Assembly: GCA_934869045.1 (NCBI GenBank)
Contig: CAKXAF010000131.1
Location: forward strand, 1 to 7,317
Source of the DNA: an uncultured Nitrososphaerota archaeon
Lineage (GTDB): Bacteria; Bacillota; Clostridia; Oscillospirales; Ruminococcaceae
DNA: 7,317 nt
Direction: 5' to 3'
The notes beneath the pieces were generated by a model. It was not told the origin of the DNA. It saw only the letters and a list, made by a program, of their open reading frames with translations, and searched no databases. Shown piece after piece: positions 1-6,377 of this stretch (within the stretch, counting starts at the first letter, position 1; every line of letters begins with the position of its first letter). Made by a program: the position numbers and the translations under genes.

Positions 1-2
1 GT

Positions 3-569
3 CACAAGGTCAACGGCGGCGGAATGCTCTTTGACTGGGGCGTCCACCTGATTGACCAGATGCTGGATCTGATCGACAGCCCGGTGGTGTCGGTGTGCGC
101 GCACCTGCAAAAGGTTTTCGGAAGCGAGGTCGACGACAATATCAAGGTGTTCCTGCGCTTTGAAAACGGTGTTTCCGCCACCTGCGAGATGTCCACCAAC
201 TGCTTTGTCAACCTGCCCCGCTGGCACATGTCCTGCACCGGCGGCACCGTTGTAGTGGAGGACTGGAGCTGCAAGGGACGGATGGTCAAGCTAAACACCG
301 ATGCGGAGATGGCATGGGACGACGAGATCGTCTACACGGAGGCCGGTCCCACCCGGACAATGGCTCCCCGGCCCAGGCAGACCACCACGGAGCTTCCCCT
401 CCCGGCGGTCCAGTCCGACTGGGCGGACTATTACCGCAACATTCTGGCTGTGATGGACGGGAAGGCGGAGCTGATCGTCAAGCCGGACCAGGCGCTGCGG
501 GTCATGAAGGCCATCGACCTGCTGTTTGAATCGGAAGCGCGGGGAACCGGGCTTGCCTGCCACATTTAA
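3..569 (+). CDS. Gfo/Idh/MocA family oxidoreductase, 3' part (5' end outside window)
   Basis: This is the C-terminal portion (188 residues visible) of an NAD(P)-dependent sugar or polyol dehydrogenase of the Gfo/Idh/MocA family. The reading frame is open from the first in-frame base of the window, so the ATG at 24 is internal. The Rossmann domain and the EKP motif lie upstream, out of view. The visible part starts in the signature GGGMLFDWGVHLIDQM, which carries the Asp and His of the family's catalytic D-x-G-x-H motif. The alpha/beta C-terminal domain follows. Its late segment (SDWADYYRNILAVMDGKAELIVKPDQ, in two parts: 'SDWADYYRNI' and 'ELIVKPDQALRVM') matches the usual family ending in which gene-context residues and a final helix close the fold. 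The stop TAA is 18 bp before a ThuA-like gene with its own GAGGAGG site, so the two are probably co-transcribed. Family assignment is firm; the substrate is unknown. Confidence 0.9.
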   Translation, partial: HKVNGGGMLFDWGVHLIDQMLDLIDSPVVSVCAHLQKVFGSEVDDNIKVFLRFENGVSATCEMSTNCFVNLPRWHMSCTGGTVVVEDWSCKGRMVKLNTDAEMAWDDEIVYTEAGPTRTMAPRPRQTTTELPLPAVQSDWADYYRNILAVMDGKAELIVKPDQALRVMKAIDLLFESEARGTGLACHI

Positions 570-573
570 CAAC

Positions 574-580
574 GAGGAGG
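574..580 (+). promoter_or_regulatory. Ribosome binding site of the ThuA-like gene
   Basis: GAGGAGG lies 7 nt before the ATG at 588 and fixes that start. Confidence 0.8.
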
Positions 581-587
581 ATGCTGT

Positions 588-1310
588 ATGAAAAAAGTAT
601 GGATTTTTCAGGGCGGATGGGACGGCCATGAGCCGAAGTTGACCAGCAAACGGTTTGGGGGGCTTTTGGAAAAACACGGGTATACCTGTGAAATTTTTGA
701 CACCCTGGACCCCCTGGGCGACTTGGACGCGCTGATGGAGCTGGACCTCATCGTGGCCTGCTGGACCATGGGCGAGATCAACAACGATTATGTGAAAAAT
801 ATCGCCAAAGCAGTGGGTGCGGGCGTGGGCCTGGCCGGCTGTCACGGCGGCATGTGCGATTCCTTCCGGCAGAATACGGAATGGCAGTTTATCACCGGCG
901 GGCAGTGGGTCTCCCACCCTGGAGGCGACGGCATCGACTATATGGTCAACATCTGCCGCGGATCCAGTCCCATTGTCGAGGGCCTGGAGGACTTCCCGGT
1001 GTGCAGCGAGCATTACTACCTCCACGTGGATCCTGCTATCGAGGTCCTTGCGACAACCCGTTTCCCGTCGGTGTCTTACTATCACATCTCCAATAAGCCG
1101 GTGGACATGCCGGTGGCCTGGACGAAATTCTGGGGGAACGGTCGGGTATTCTACACCTCTCTCGGCCACCACGACGACGTGTTTGAGAAGTCTCCCAATG
1201 CAGAAATCCTCATGGAGCGTGGAATGCTCTGGGCAGCCGAGGGCAGGCCCTACGCCAGGGAGCACGGCCTGACCACCGAGCGCTTTGAAAACAACGCGAA
1301 AATGTATTAA
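588..1310 (+). CDS. ThuA-like domain protein
   Basis: A complete 240-residue protein of the ThuA family (class I glutamine-amidotransferase-like fold), whose members are linked to trehalose and other sugar use. The N-terminus (KKVWIFQGGWDGHEP) matches the first strand and the G-x-x-x-H motif near residues 9-14. Residues 82-90 give LAGCHGGMC, the central ThuA loop, with Cys85 and His86 at the nucleophile-elbow position of the fold. GGQWVSHPGG (104-113), an SEHYY segment (140-144), and the C-terminal PVAWTKFWGNGRVFYTSLGH (175-194) are further family hallmarks. There is no signal peptide or membrane segment, so it should be cytosolic. Length is normal for the single-domain family. It sits 18 bp after a Gfo/Idh/MocA dehydrogenase; in rhizobial ThuAB the partner ThuB is also from that family, which supports a shared job on keto-sugars. 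The precise reaction is not deducible here. Confidence 0.9.
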   Translation: MKKVWIFQGGWDGHEPKLTSKRFGGLLEKHGYTCEIFDTLDPLGDLDALMELDLIVACWTMGEINNDYVKNIAKAVGAGVGLAGCHGGMCDSFRQNTEWQFITGGQWVSHPGGDGIDYMVNICRGSSPIVEGLEDFPVCSEHYYLHVDPAIEVLATTRFPSVSYYHISNKPVDMPVAWTKFWGNGRVFYTSLGHHDDVFEKSPNAEILMERGMLWAAEGRPYAREHGLTTERFENNAKMY

Positions 1311-1481
1311 AAAAGCAGCCAGCGCCCCGGCGTAGGCCCGCCGCCTGCCCCCAAAGCCGGCCAATAGGAACCGAAGCGCCGGAAAGCGGTGTGCGTATGC
1401 CATAGACGCTCTCTCCGGTTGCGGCGGGCGTGGTACGGCGGCACGGCGGGTTGATCCGAATCCGGCAGACGGAAAGGGGGA

Positions 1482-1550
1482 CCGGGGGAATTCCCCGGCA
1501 CCTTTTTCTCCCCCCCTCTCTTTCCGCGCGGAAAAAGAGGGGGTGCGGGG
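1482..1550. repeat. Nested inverted repeats (extended hairpin)
   Basis: The core is a palindrome TTTCCGCGCGGAAA (1521-1534). One C/A mismatch (1520 and 1535) separates it from an outer 8-bp stem, CCCCCTCT (1512-1519) with AGAGGGGG (1536-1543). CCCCGGCA (1493-1500) can pair further out with TGCGGGG (1544-1550) with one bulge. Alternatively CCGGGG (1482-1487) pairs locally with CCCCGG (1493-1498) around a 5-nt loop. The outer and local pairings compete, so two alternative folds are possible. No T-run follows on either strand, so it is unlikely to be a simple intrinsic terminator; it may stabilise or demarcate the thuA-like mRNA. Confidence 0.7.
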
Positions 1551-1605
1551 TAGCCCATAAAAAAATCCAGCGTGTCCGAGGCCGCGTAGGCGGTAAAAGC
1601 CGTCA

Positions 1606-1643
1606 CCGCCCAGGCGGCAGAACCCTCGCTGCCTGGACGGCGG
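1606..1643. repeat. Interrupted inverted repeat upstream of the second oxidoreductase
   Basis: CCGCCCAGGC (1606-1615) pairs with GCCTG (1631-1635) and GGCGG (1639-1643), giving ten base pairs with a 3-nt bulge (GAC). The alternative short pairing GGCAG (1616-1620) with CTGCC (1629-1633) competes with the inner part. It ends 23 bp before the AGGAGG site of the next gene and is followed by an A-run, not a T-run, so it is not a terminator for + strand transcription. Confidence 0.5.
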
Positions 1644-1666
1644 AAAAAACATCCCCATTACGATTT

Positions 1667-1672
1667 AGGAGG
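1667..1672 (+). promoter_or_regulatory. Ribosome binding site of the second oxidoreductase
   Basis: AGGAGG lies 7 nt upstream of the ATG at 1680 and fixes that start. Confidence 0.8.
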
Positions 1673-1679
1673 TTTTACC

Positions 1680-2804
1680 ATGCTGAAACCCGTAAAAGTG
1701 GCCATGATCGGCGTCGGCGCCATCAGCGGCATCTACCTGGAAAATCTGACAAAAACCTTTCAGGAGGTCGAGCTTATCGGCGTCTGCGACCTGATCCGCG
1801 AGCGCGCGGAAAAGGCCCGGGACTCCTATCAGATCCCCAAGATCTACGATACCATGTACGACGCCTTCGCAGACCCGGAGGTGGAGGTCATCCTTAACCT
1901 GACCCGGCCCTACGAGCATTTCGCCGTCTCTAAAGCGGCGCTGGAGGCCGGCAAGCATGTCTATTCCGAGAAGCCCCTGGGCGCGGACTTTGAGGAGGGC
2001 CGGGAGCTGGTGGCTCTGGCCGAAAAGAAGGGCCTGCTGCTGGGCGGCGCGCCGGATACCTTCCTGGGCGCGGGCATCCAGACCTGCCGCAGCCTTATTG
2101 ACGGCGGCTTTATCGGCCAGCCCATCGGCGCGGCGGCGTTCATGATCTGCCACGGCCATGAAACCTGGCACCCGGATCCGGAATTTTACTACAAGCGCGG
2201 CGGCGGCCCCATGATGGACATGGGTCCCTACTATGTAACCGCTCTGGTCAACCTTTTGGGCGGCGTGAAAAGCGTTACCGGCGTGACCAAGTCCTCCTTT
2301 GCCAAGCGCGTCATCACCAGCGAGCCTCACCGCGGGGAGGTCATCGACGTGGAGGTGCCCACCTATGTAACCGGTACGCTGCAGTTCAACAGCGGCGCAG
2401 TTGGGACCCTGTTCACCACCTTTGATGTTTACTATAAAGGCCAGGCCCGCTTTGAGGTCTACGGCACGGAAGGAACGCTGCTGGTTCCGGATCCCAACTG
2501 CTTCGGCGGCCCCATCCAGCTGCTCCGCCCCGAAGATGGGGAGTACCGGGAAATGCCGCTGACCTTTGATTACCGCGAAAACAGCCGGGGTCTGGGTCTG
2601 GCGGATATGGCCTGCGCCATCCGTACCGGCAGCCCCTTCCGAGCCTCTTACGAGCAGACCTGCCATGTGCTGGAAATCCTCACCGCTTTTGAAAAGAGCT
2701 CCGATGCTGGAAAAACCTTGGAGCTGGAAACCCACTACGAAAGAAAAGCCCCTATTTGCCGGGGCAAGATCCATGGCGTGCTGGACGAAACCTTTACCCT
2801 GTAA
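1680..2804 (+). CDS. Gfo/Idh/MocA family oxidoreductase (complete)
   Basis: A 374-residue NAD(P)-dependent dehydrogenase of the Gfo/Idh/MocA family, of normal length. The N-terminal Rossmann domain begins with VAMIGVGAISGIYLENL (residues 7-23, the GxGxxx dinucleotide loop), has the acidic end of the second strand at VCD (35-37), and carries the conserved SEKPL (96-100) whose Lys98 is the usual catalytic lysine. The C-terminal domain holds GGGPMMDMGPYY (174-185). Asp180 and Gly182 are kept, but the usual catalytic His is replaced by Tyr184, a pattern found in a recognised subgroup of the family. There is no signal peptide, so it should be cytosolic. It is distinct from the partial enzyme at the left edge, which keeps the His, so the locus has two oxidoreductases of different active-site type. 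A strong terminator follows. The substrate is probably a sugar, polyol or keto-glycoside by family and context. Confidence 0.93.
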   Translation: MLKPVKVAMIGVGAISGIYLENLTKTFQEVELIGVCDLIRERAEKARDSYQIPKIYDTMYDAFADPEVEVILNLTRPYEHFAVSKAALEAGKHVYSEKPLGADFEEGRELVALAEKKGLLLGGAPDTFLGAGIQTCRSLIDGGFIGQPIGAAAFMICHGHETWHPDPEFYYKRGGGPMMDMGPYYVTALVNLLGGVKSVTGVTKSSFAKRVITSEPHRGEVIDVEVPTYVTGTLQFNSGAVGTLFTTFDVYYKGQARFEVYGTEGTLLVPDPNCFGGPIQLLRPEDGEYREMPLTFDYRENSRGLGLADMACAIRTGSPFRASYEQTCHVLEILTAFEKSSDAGKTLELETHYERKAPICRGKIHGVLDETFTL

Positions 2805-2824
2805 CCGGCGCCGCTTCAAACAGG

Positions 2825-2871
2825 AAACCCGCCCGCTTCCTCCGGATATCCGGAAGAGGCGGGCGGGTTTT
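2825..2871. terminator. Strong hairpin terminator between convergent genes
   Basis: AAACCCGCCCGC (2825-2836) pairs perfectly with GCGGGCGGGTTT (2859-2870). The stem continues through T/G, T-A and C-G pairs and one C/A mismatch into the perfect palindrome TCCGGATATCCGGA (2841-2854). Four Ts end the + strand copy. It starts 20 bp after the oxidoreductase stop and lies 24 bp beyond the stop of the convergent DUF1540 gene, so it probably stops transcription from the left. On the - strand it is followed by TTTCCTGTTTG, a poorer T-tract, so it may work in both directions with less efficiency that way. Confidence 0.85.
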
Positions 2872-2894
2872 CCATGCTTGACGGAGAAGGATCC

Positions 2895-3068
2895 TCAGCC
2901 GTTTTTCGCGCGGAAAGATTCGCAGTCAGTGCACTGAACCATGGTCGGGTTTGCCTCATGGGTGCCGACGGTGATACAGTCGAGAGAACAGTAGTTATCC
3001 GTGTCACAGTGATAGGAACACTGGGTAACGCTGCATTTGATGCTCTTGTTTGCTTTGCAGTCAGCCAT
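2895..3068 (-). CDS. DUF1540 domain-containing cysteine-rich small protein
   Basis: A 57-residue protein on the - strand, too short for common ORF length cut-offs. Eight cysteines sit at 4, 12, 17, 21, 27, 31, 46 and 49. The arrangement KCSVTQCSYHC (11-21), YCSLDCITVGTHEA (26-39) and QCTDCESF (45-52) is the DUF1540 pattern: paired Cys clusters, an I-x-V-G turn and a C-x-x-C-x-S-F ending. Such proteins are common in clostridia and spore formers and may bind a metal through the cysteines, but their function is not established. The ATG is preceded by AAGGAGG with an 8-nt spacer, which is decisive for the start. It is convergent with the oxidoreductase and divergent from ppx, so it forms its own transcription unit. 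I found no convincing -10/-35 pair for it. Confidence 0.9.
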   Translation of the reverse strand: MADCKANKSIKCSVTQCSYHCDTDNYCSLDCITVGTHEANPTMVQCTDCESFRAKNG

Positions 3069-3076
3069 TGTATTTT

Positions 3077-3083
3077 CCTCCTT
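3077..3083 (-). promoter_or_regulatory. Ribosome binding site of the DUF1540 gene
   Basis: Read on the - strand this is AAGGAGG, 8 nt before the ATG whose first base is 3068. It supports the small gene as genuinely translated. Confidence 0.85.
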
Positions 3084-3139
3084 CCATTGGAATCTGGATT
3101 TAGTTTGCCCGACGGATTTTCGAATAAACGGCTTTCAAA

Positions 3140-3155
3140 AAATTTCCGGAAATTT
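3140..3155. promoter_or_regulatory. 16-bp perfect palindrome, candidate operator
   Basis: AAATTTCCGGAAATTT is self-complementary over all 16 bases and ends 12 bp before the -35 element of the ppx promoter. It lies 57 bp beyond the ribosome binding site of the divergent DUF1540 gene. Position and symmetry suit a dimeric regulator that could act on one or both genes. No T-run follows, so it is not a terminator. The regulator is unknown. Confidence 0.5.
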
Positions 3156-3167
3156 ACGAAAAGACGG

Positions 3168-3195
3168 TAGACAAGGCCATTTGACGCGGTATAAT
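3168..3195 (+). promoter_or_regulatory. Sigma-A-type promoter of the ppx-ppk1-bceRS operon
   Basis: TAGACA (3168-3173, one mismatch to TTGACA) and a perfect TATAAT (3190-3195) are 16 bp apart. Transcription should begin near 3202, leaving a leader of about 60 nt before ppx. A TTGACG at 3181-3186 is only 3 bp from the TATAAT and cannot be its -35. Confidence 0.75.
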
Positions 3196-3248
3196 AAAAT
3201 AAGGAAGTTTCTGCGCTTTTCAGCGGCGCGGGATGGAATTTCATATAT

Positions 3249-3254
3249 AGGAGG
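3249..3254 (+). promoter_or_regulatory. Ribosome binding site of ppx
   Basis: AGGAGG lies 7 nt before the ATG at 3262. It decides this start over the in-frame ATG at 3037, which would lie upstream of the promoter and inside the antisense of the DUF1540 gene. Confidence 0.85.
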
Positions 3255-3261
3255 AACCGGT

Positions 3262-4185
3262 ATGCTGTATGGAATTGTGGACATGGGCTCCAACTCGATC
3301 CGCCTCTCCATTTTCCGGGAGGAAAATGGCGTTATCGCCCAGATTATCAGCAAAAAAGTCATGGCTGGCCTGGCGGGCTATGTGAAAAAAGGAAAACTCA
3401 CCCAATCCGGCATTGAAAAGGCCTGCGTTGCCTTGGAGACGCTCCGGGAGGTTTTGGATAATTTCAATGTGGACGGCGCCGGAATTTTTGCCACGGCCTC
3501 TCTGCGCAACATCTGCAATCAGGACGAGGCGCTAAACCAAATGCAGCGCGTCACCGGCATTGCGCCGGAGATTATCTCCGGCAAAGAGGAAGCCCGCCTG
3601 GACTTCGTAGGAGCTACCCGCTTTTACCCCATGGAACGGGGCCTGCTGGTGGATATCGGCGGAGGAAGTACGGAGCTTGTTTGGTTCGGCGAAGAGGGCG
3701 CCAAGGAGCTAATCAGTATCCCAATGGGATCCCTGTCCCTCCACACCCAGTTCGTCTCAGGCTTGATTCCTGGCCCGAAGGAGCGGGAAAAGATGCGGAA
3801 GTCCATCCGGGAACAGCTGGACGCGGTGGACTGGCCCGTGGAAAGCGGGTGTACAGTCTGCGGTATCGGCGGCACCATGCGGATGGCCCTTCAGCTGAGC
3901 CAGGAGCTTTTGGGGCGTGCCAAGGCGGAGTCCCGTTTCTCCCTGGACGATCTGGAGCAGCTGCTGAAAATCGCCTGCAGCGACGATCCGGATGTTTCAA
4001 AACCCGCCTATAAGATCGTACCGGAGCGGATGTTCAGCATGGTCCCCGGACTGTTGATTATCCGTGAAATTTCCCGGAAATTCGGCTGTGCCGACTTTTT
4101 TGTCAGCCGTGCCGGAGTTCGGGAGGGCTATCTGATCACCCGTTTTTTGGAACCGGCCCTTGCCGGCTCCAGACAGAAAAACTGA
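3262..4185 (+). CDS. ppx: Exopolyphosphatase / Ppx-GppA phosphatase family protein
   Basis: A 307-residue protein of the Ppx/GppA family (sugar kinase/Hsp70/actin ATPase fold), which removes terminal phosphate from polyphosphate or hydrolyses pppGpp. VDMGSNSIRLSI (6-17) is the first phosphate-binding loop. ATASLRN (77-83) follows. SGKEEARL (106-113) supplies the conserved catalytic Glu region. DIGGGSTELV (131-140) is the second phosphate loop, with IPMGSLSL (153-160) after it. CGIGGTMR (200-207) and the C-terminal IVPERMFSMVPGLLII (252-267) and VSRAGVREGYL (281-291) complete the family pattern. It is the short form, lacking the C-terminal HD-like extension of the E. coli enzyme. Its stop is 20 bp before ppk1, so synthesis and breakdown of polyphosphate are in one operon; this favours exopolyphosphatase over GppA, although the sequence alone cannot exclude pppGpp activity. 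Confidence 0.92.
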   Translation: MLYGIVDMGSNSIRLSIFREENGVIAQIISKKVMAGLAGYVKKGKLTQSGIEKACVALETLREVLDNFNVDGAGIFATASLRNICNQDEALNQMQRVTGIAPEIISGKEEARLDFVGATRFYPMERGLLVDIGGGSTELVWFGEEGAKELISIPMGSLSLHTQFVSGLIPGPKEREKMRKSIREQLDAVDWPVESGCTVCGIGGTMRMALQLSQELLGRAKAESRFSLDDLEQLLKIACSDDPDVSKPAYKIVPERMFSMVPGLLIIREISRKFGCADFFVSRAGVREGYLITRFLEPALAGSRQKN

Positions 4186-4205
4186 GAAAAGGATGGACAA
4201 TCGAA

Positions 4206-6356
4206 ATGAATCGCGATATGCAGGAATCGGTCAATTACCGCAGTTGTATGCAGAACCGGGAGCTGTCCTGGCTGAAATTTAACCAGCGCGTGTTGGAAGA
4301 AGCCAACTGCCCGGATACGCCCTTGCTGGAACGGTTCCATTTCCTGTCGATTTTCACCAGCAACCTGGATGAATTTTTTATGGTTCGGGTGGGAAGCCTC
4401 ATCGACTACATGCTCTTTTCACCGGACTATTCCGATAACAAGACCGGCATGACTGCGGCGGAGCAGCTTTCAGAGATCTATCGCGCCTGCATCCCGCTTT
4501 ATGTTCTGCGGGACGACGCCTTTTCCCGGATTAATCGGGAGCTTTCCGGGGCCGGCATCACCTATGTCCGCATGTGCGAGCTGCGCAAGCCGGAGGAAAA
4601 ACTGGTGGAGGATTTCTTTACCCGGGAGGTCATGCCGGTGCTTTCTCCCCAGATCATCGACCAGAGCCATCCTTTTCCCCATATCGGCAACAAACAGCTC
4701 AACGTCGCTGTAGCCCTGCGGCAGCAGAACCACGGCGTATTCGGCATCATTCCCGTTCCGGCGGTCGTCCGGCGGGTGTTTACGGTAGACCCGTCCGAAC
4801 GGCGGTTCGTCCTGGTGGAGGACGTCCTCCTCCATTTTGCGGAAAAGGTCTTTGAAAAATACAAGGTCGCCGAAAAAGCAGTGATCTGCGTCACCCGCAA
4901 TGCGGATATCGACACGGATGCCGGCCTGTTGGACGAGGACACGGACTACCGCCAGCATATGAAAAAGATTCTCAAAAAGCGGTTGCGCCTTTCCCCGGTA
5001 CGGCTGGAGATCCAGGGGGAAATGAGCGAAGATGCCCAGAAGTATCTCCGTTCCAAGCTGGGACTGGAGCGGGCACAGGTGTTCCGCTCCCACGCGCCGC
5101 TGGATCTTTCCTACTGCTTCGGGCTGGACGCCCGGCTGCCCTTTGATATGAAGCGGGCCCTGCTGCAAACTCCCTTCACTCCCCAGCCATCGCCCATGGT
5201 GAACCCGTCCGCGCCGATTATCCAGCAGGTGCTCCGGCGGGACATCCTGCTCTCATACCCCTATGAGGCGATGAAGCCTTTGCTCAACCTGCTGCGGGAG
5301 TCCGCGGAGGATCCGGATGTAGTTTCGATTAAAATCACCCTCTACCGCATCGCCCGGCAGTCCACCCTGGCGGAGGCCCTCATTGAGGCGGCGGAAAACG
5401 GCAAGGACGTCACTGTCCTGATGGAGCTGCGCGCCCGGTTTGACGAGGAAAACAACATCGAATGGGCCCAGCGCCTGGAGGAGGCCGGCTGCCGGGTGAT
5501 CTACGGCATGGACGGCTTTAAGGTCCACTCCAAAATCTGCCTGATTACCCGCCGGTCCAAGGGGGAGATTCAGCACATCACCCAGATCGGTACGGGAAAT
5601 TACAACGAAAAGACCGCCAAGCTCTACACCGACCTGGCCATCCTCACAGCAAACCACAACATCGGCGCCGATGCGGCCTCTTTCTTTATGAATTTGTCCT
5701 TGTCCAACCTGGACGGTTCTTACCACGACCTCTGGGTGGCGCCCGCCAACTTCAAGGAAAGCATCCTCCGCCTGACCGACGCGGAGATCGCCAAGGCCAG
5801 GGAGGGAAAGGACGCCCGGATTCTGGTCAAGTGCAACTCCTTCACCGACAAGGACATTATCCAACGATTTGTGGACGCCTCCCGTGCCGGGGTGCAGATC
5901 CGGCTCATCATCCGTGGAATCTGCTGCCTGACCCCTCAAATCCCCGGCCTGACGGAGAACATCCAGATCGTCAGCATCGTGGGCCGCTTTCTGGAGCACT
6001 CCCGCATCTATGCCTTTGGAGTAGGGGAGGAGAGCCGGGTCTTTATCGCCTCCGGCGACATGATGACCCGCAATACCGAGCGCCGGGTGGAGGTGGCCTG
6101 TCCCATCTACGACCCGCGGATCAAGACGCGGCTGCTGGAGATGATGGATATCATGCTTCGGGACAATGTCAAGGCCCGGGAGCAGTTTGCCGATGGACGG
6201 TATATCCTGCGTTCTCCTTTGGACGCGCCGCCTCTCAACGCTCAGGAGCGTTTCATGCAGCAGGCTAAAGAGCCGCCGGCCCAGGCGGATTGGGAGACAG
6301 ATAAGCCCATTCGGGAGGAACGGCGCTTTCTCGGCTGGTTCCGTCGGAAGAAGTGA
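4206..6356 (+). CDS. ppk1: Polyphosphate kinase 1
   Basis: A 716-residue PPK1, which reversibly transfers the gamma phosphate of ATP to a growing polyphosphate chain. The N-terminal domain opens with RELSWLKFNQRVLEEA (18-33) and FTSNLDEFFMVRVGSL (50-65), the ATP-binding helical region. A middle domain spans roughly 125-310. The two phospholipase-D-like C-terminal domains follow. KVHSKICL carries His441, equivalent to the autophosphorylated His435 of E. coli PPK. LEHSRIYAF carries His598, equivalent to His592, with the same 157-residue spacing. Arg381 (TLYRIARQ) and Arg411 (LRARFDEENN) match E. coli Arg375 and Arg405. No key residue is missing. The Lys-rich tail (FRRKK) is normal. AAAAGGA about 12 nt before the ATG is a modest ribosome binding site; the ATG at 4218 is a less likely alternative. 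It is 20 bp after ppx and 21 bp before the response regulator gene. Confidence 0.97.
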   Translation: MNRDMQESVNYRSCMQNRELSWLKFNQRVLEEANCPDTPLLERFHFLSIFTSNLDEFFMVRVGSLIDYMLFSPDYSDNKTGMTAAEQLSEIYRACIPLYVLRDDAFSRINRELSGAGITYVRMCELRKPEEKLVEDFFTREVMPVLSPQIIDQSHPFPHIGNKQLNVAVALRQQNHGVFGIIPVPAVVRRVFTVDPSERRFVLVEDVLLHFAEKVFEKYKVAEKAVICVTRNADIDTDAGLLDEDTDYRQHMKKILKKRLRLSPVRLEIQGEMSEDAQKYLRSKLGLERAQVFRSHAPLDLSYCFGLDARLPFDMKRALLQTPFTPQPSPMVNPSAPIIQQVLRRDILLSYPYEAMKPLLNLLRESAEDPDVVSIKITLYRIARQSTLAEALIEAAENGKDVTVLMELRARFDEENNIEWAQRLEEAGCRVIYGMDGFKVHSKICLITRRSKGEIQHITQIGTGNYNEKTAKLYTDLAILTANHNIGADAASFFMNLSLSNLDGSYHDLWVAPANFKESILRLTDAEIAKAREGKDARILVKCNSFTDKDIIQRFVDASRAGVQIRLIIRGICCLTPQIPGLTENIQIVSIVGRFLEHSRIYAFGVGEESRVFIASGDMMTRNTERRVEVACPIYDPRIKTRLLEMMDIMLRDNVKAREQFADGRYILRSPLDAPPLNAQERFMQQAKEPPAQADWETDKPIREERRFLGWFRRKK

Positions 6357-6377
6357 CCAACATCCTGGGAGGAAGGC

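Larger units (their letters stand above)
1311..1679. repeat. Gene-free, hairpin-rich spacer; candidate dispersed repeat element
   Basis: This 369-bp stretch has no convincing gene on either strand. It is very GC-rich at its left end and contains several inverted repeats: CCCGCCGC at 1337-1344 matching GCGGCGGG at 1421-1428, CCGGGG/CCCCGG at 1482-1487 and 1493-1498, a 32-nt near-perfect palindrome at 1512-1543, and an interrupted stem at 1606-1643. Open frames running through it on the - strand have low-complexity Pro/Arg/Gly-rich translations with no domain signature and look spurious. The density of stems between two genes of one pathway resembles intergenic dispersed repeats seen in GC-rich clostridia. 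Being a multicopy element is an inference, because only one copy is in this window. Confidence 0.4.

Noticed and set aside
1512..1543. Near-perfect palindrome as an intrinsic terminator after the ThuA-like gene
   Set aside because: No T-run follows on either strand; the nearest homopolymer is an A-run on the + strand 15 bp further on.
1307..1606. - strand 99-codon frame in the spacer as a small gene
   Set aside because: Low-complexity, no ribosome binding site of note and no family pattern; it reads through the hairpins, which better explain the sequence.
291..1658. Long - strand open frame (455 codons) across the ThuA-like gene and spacer
   Set aside because: It is antisense to two well-recognised genes. 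Its translation is low-complexity and rich in Arg, Pro and Gly with no domain pattern, as expected of shadow frames in GC-rich DNA.
1665..2819. Long - strand open frame opposite the second oxidoreductase
   Set aside because: The + strand gene has clear family motifs and a ribosome binding site. The - strand frame has no recognisable motif and mirrors the codon-position GC bias.
3181..3186. TTGACG as the -35 box for the TATAAT at 3190
   Set aside because: The spacing is 3 bp, far from the 16-18 bp required; TAGACA at 3168 fits instead.
3037..3261. N-terminal extension of ppx from an upstream ATG at 3037
   Set aside because: The extension would begin upstream of the promoter, lacks a ribosome binding site and overlaps the DUF1540 gene antisense. 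The ATG at 3262 has AGGAGG and starts exactly where family homology begins.
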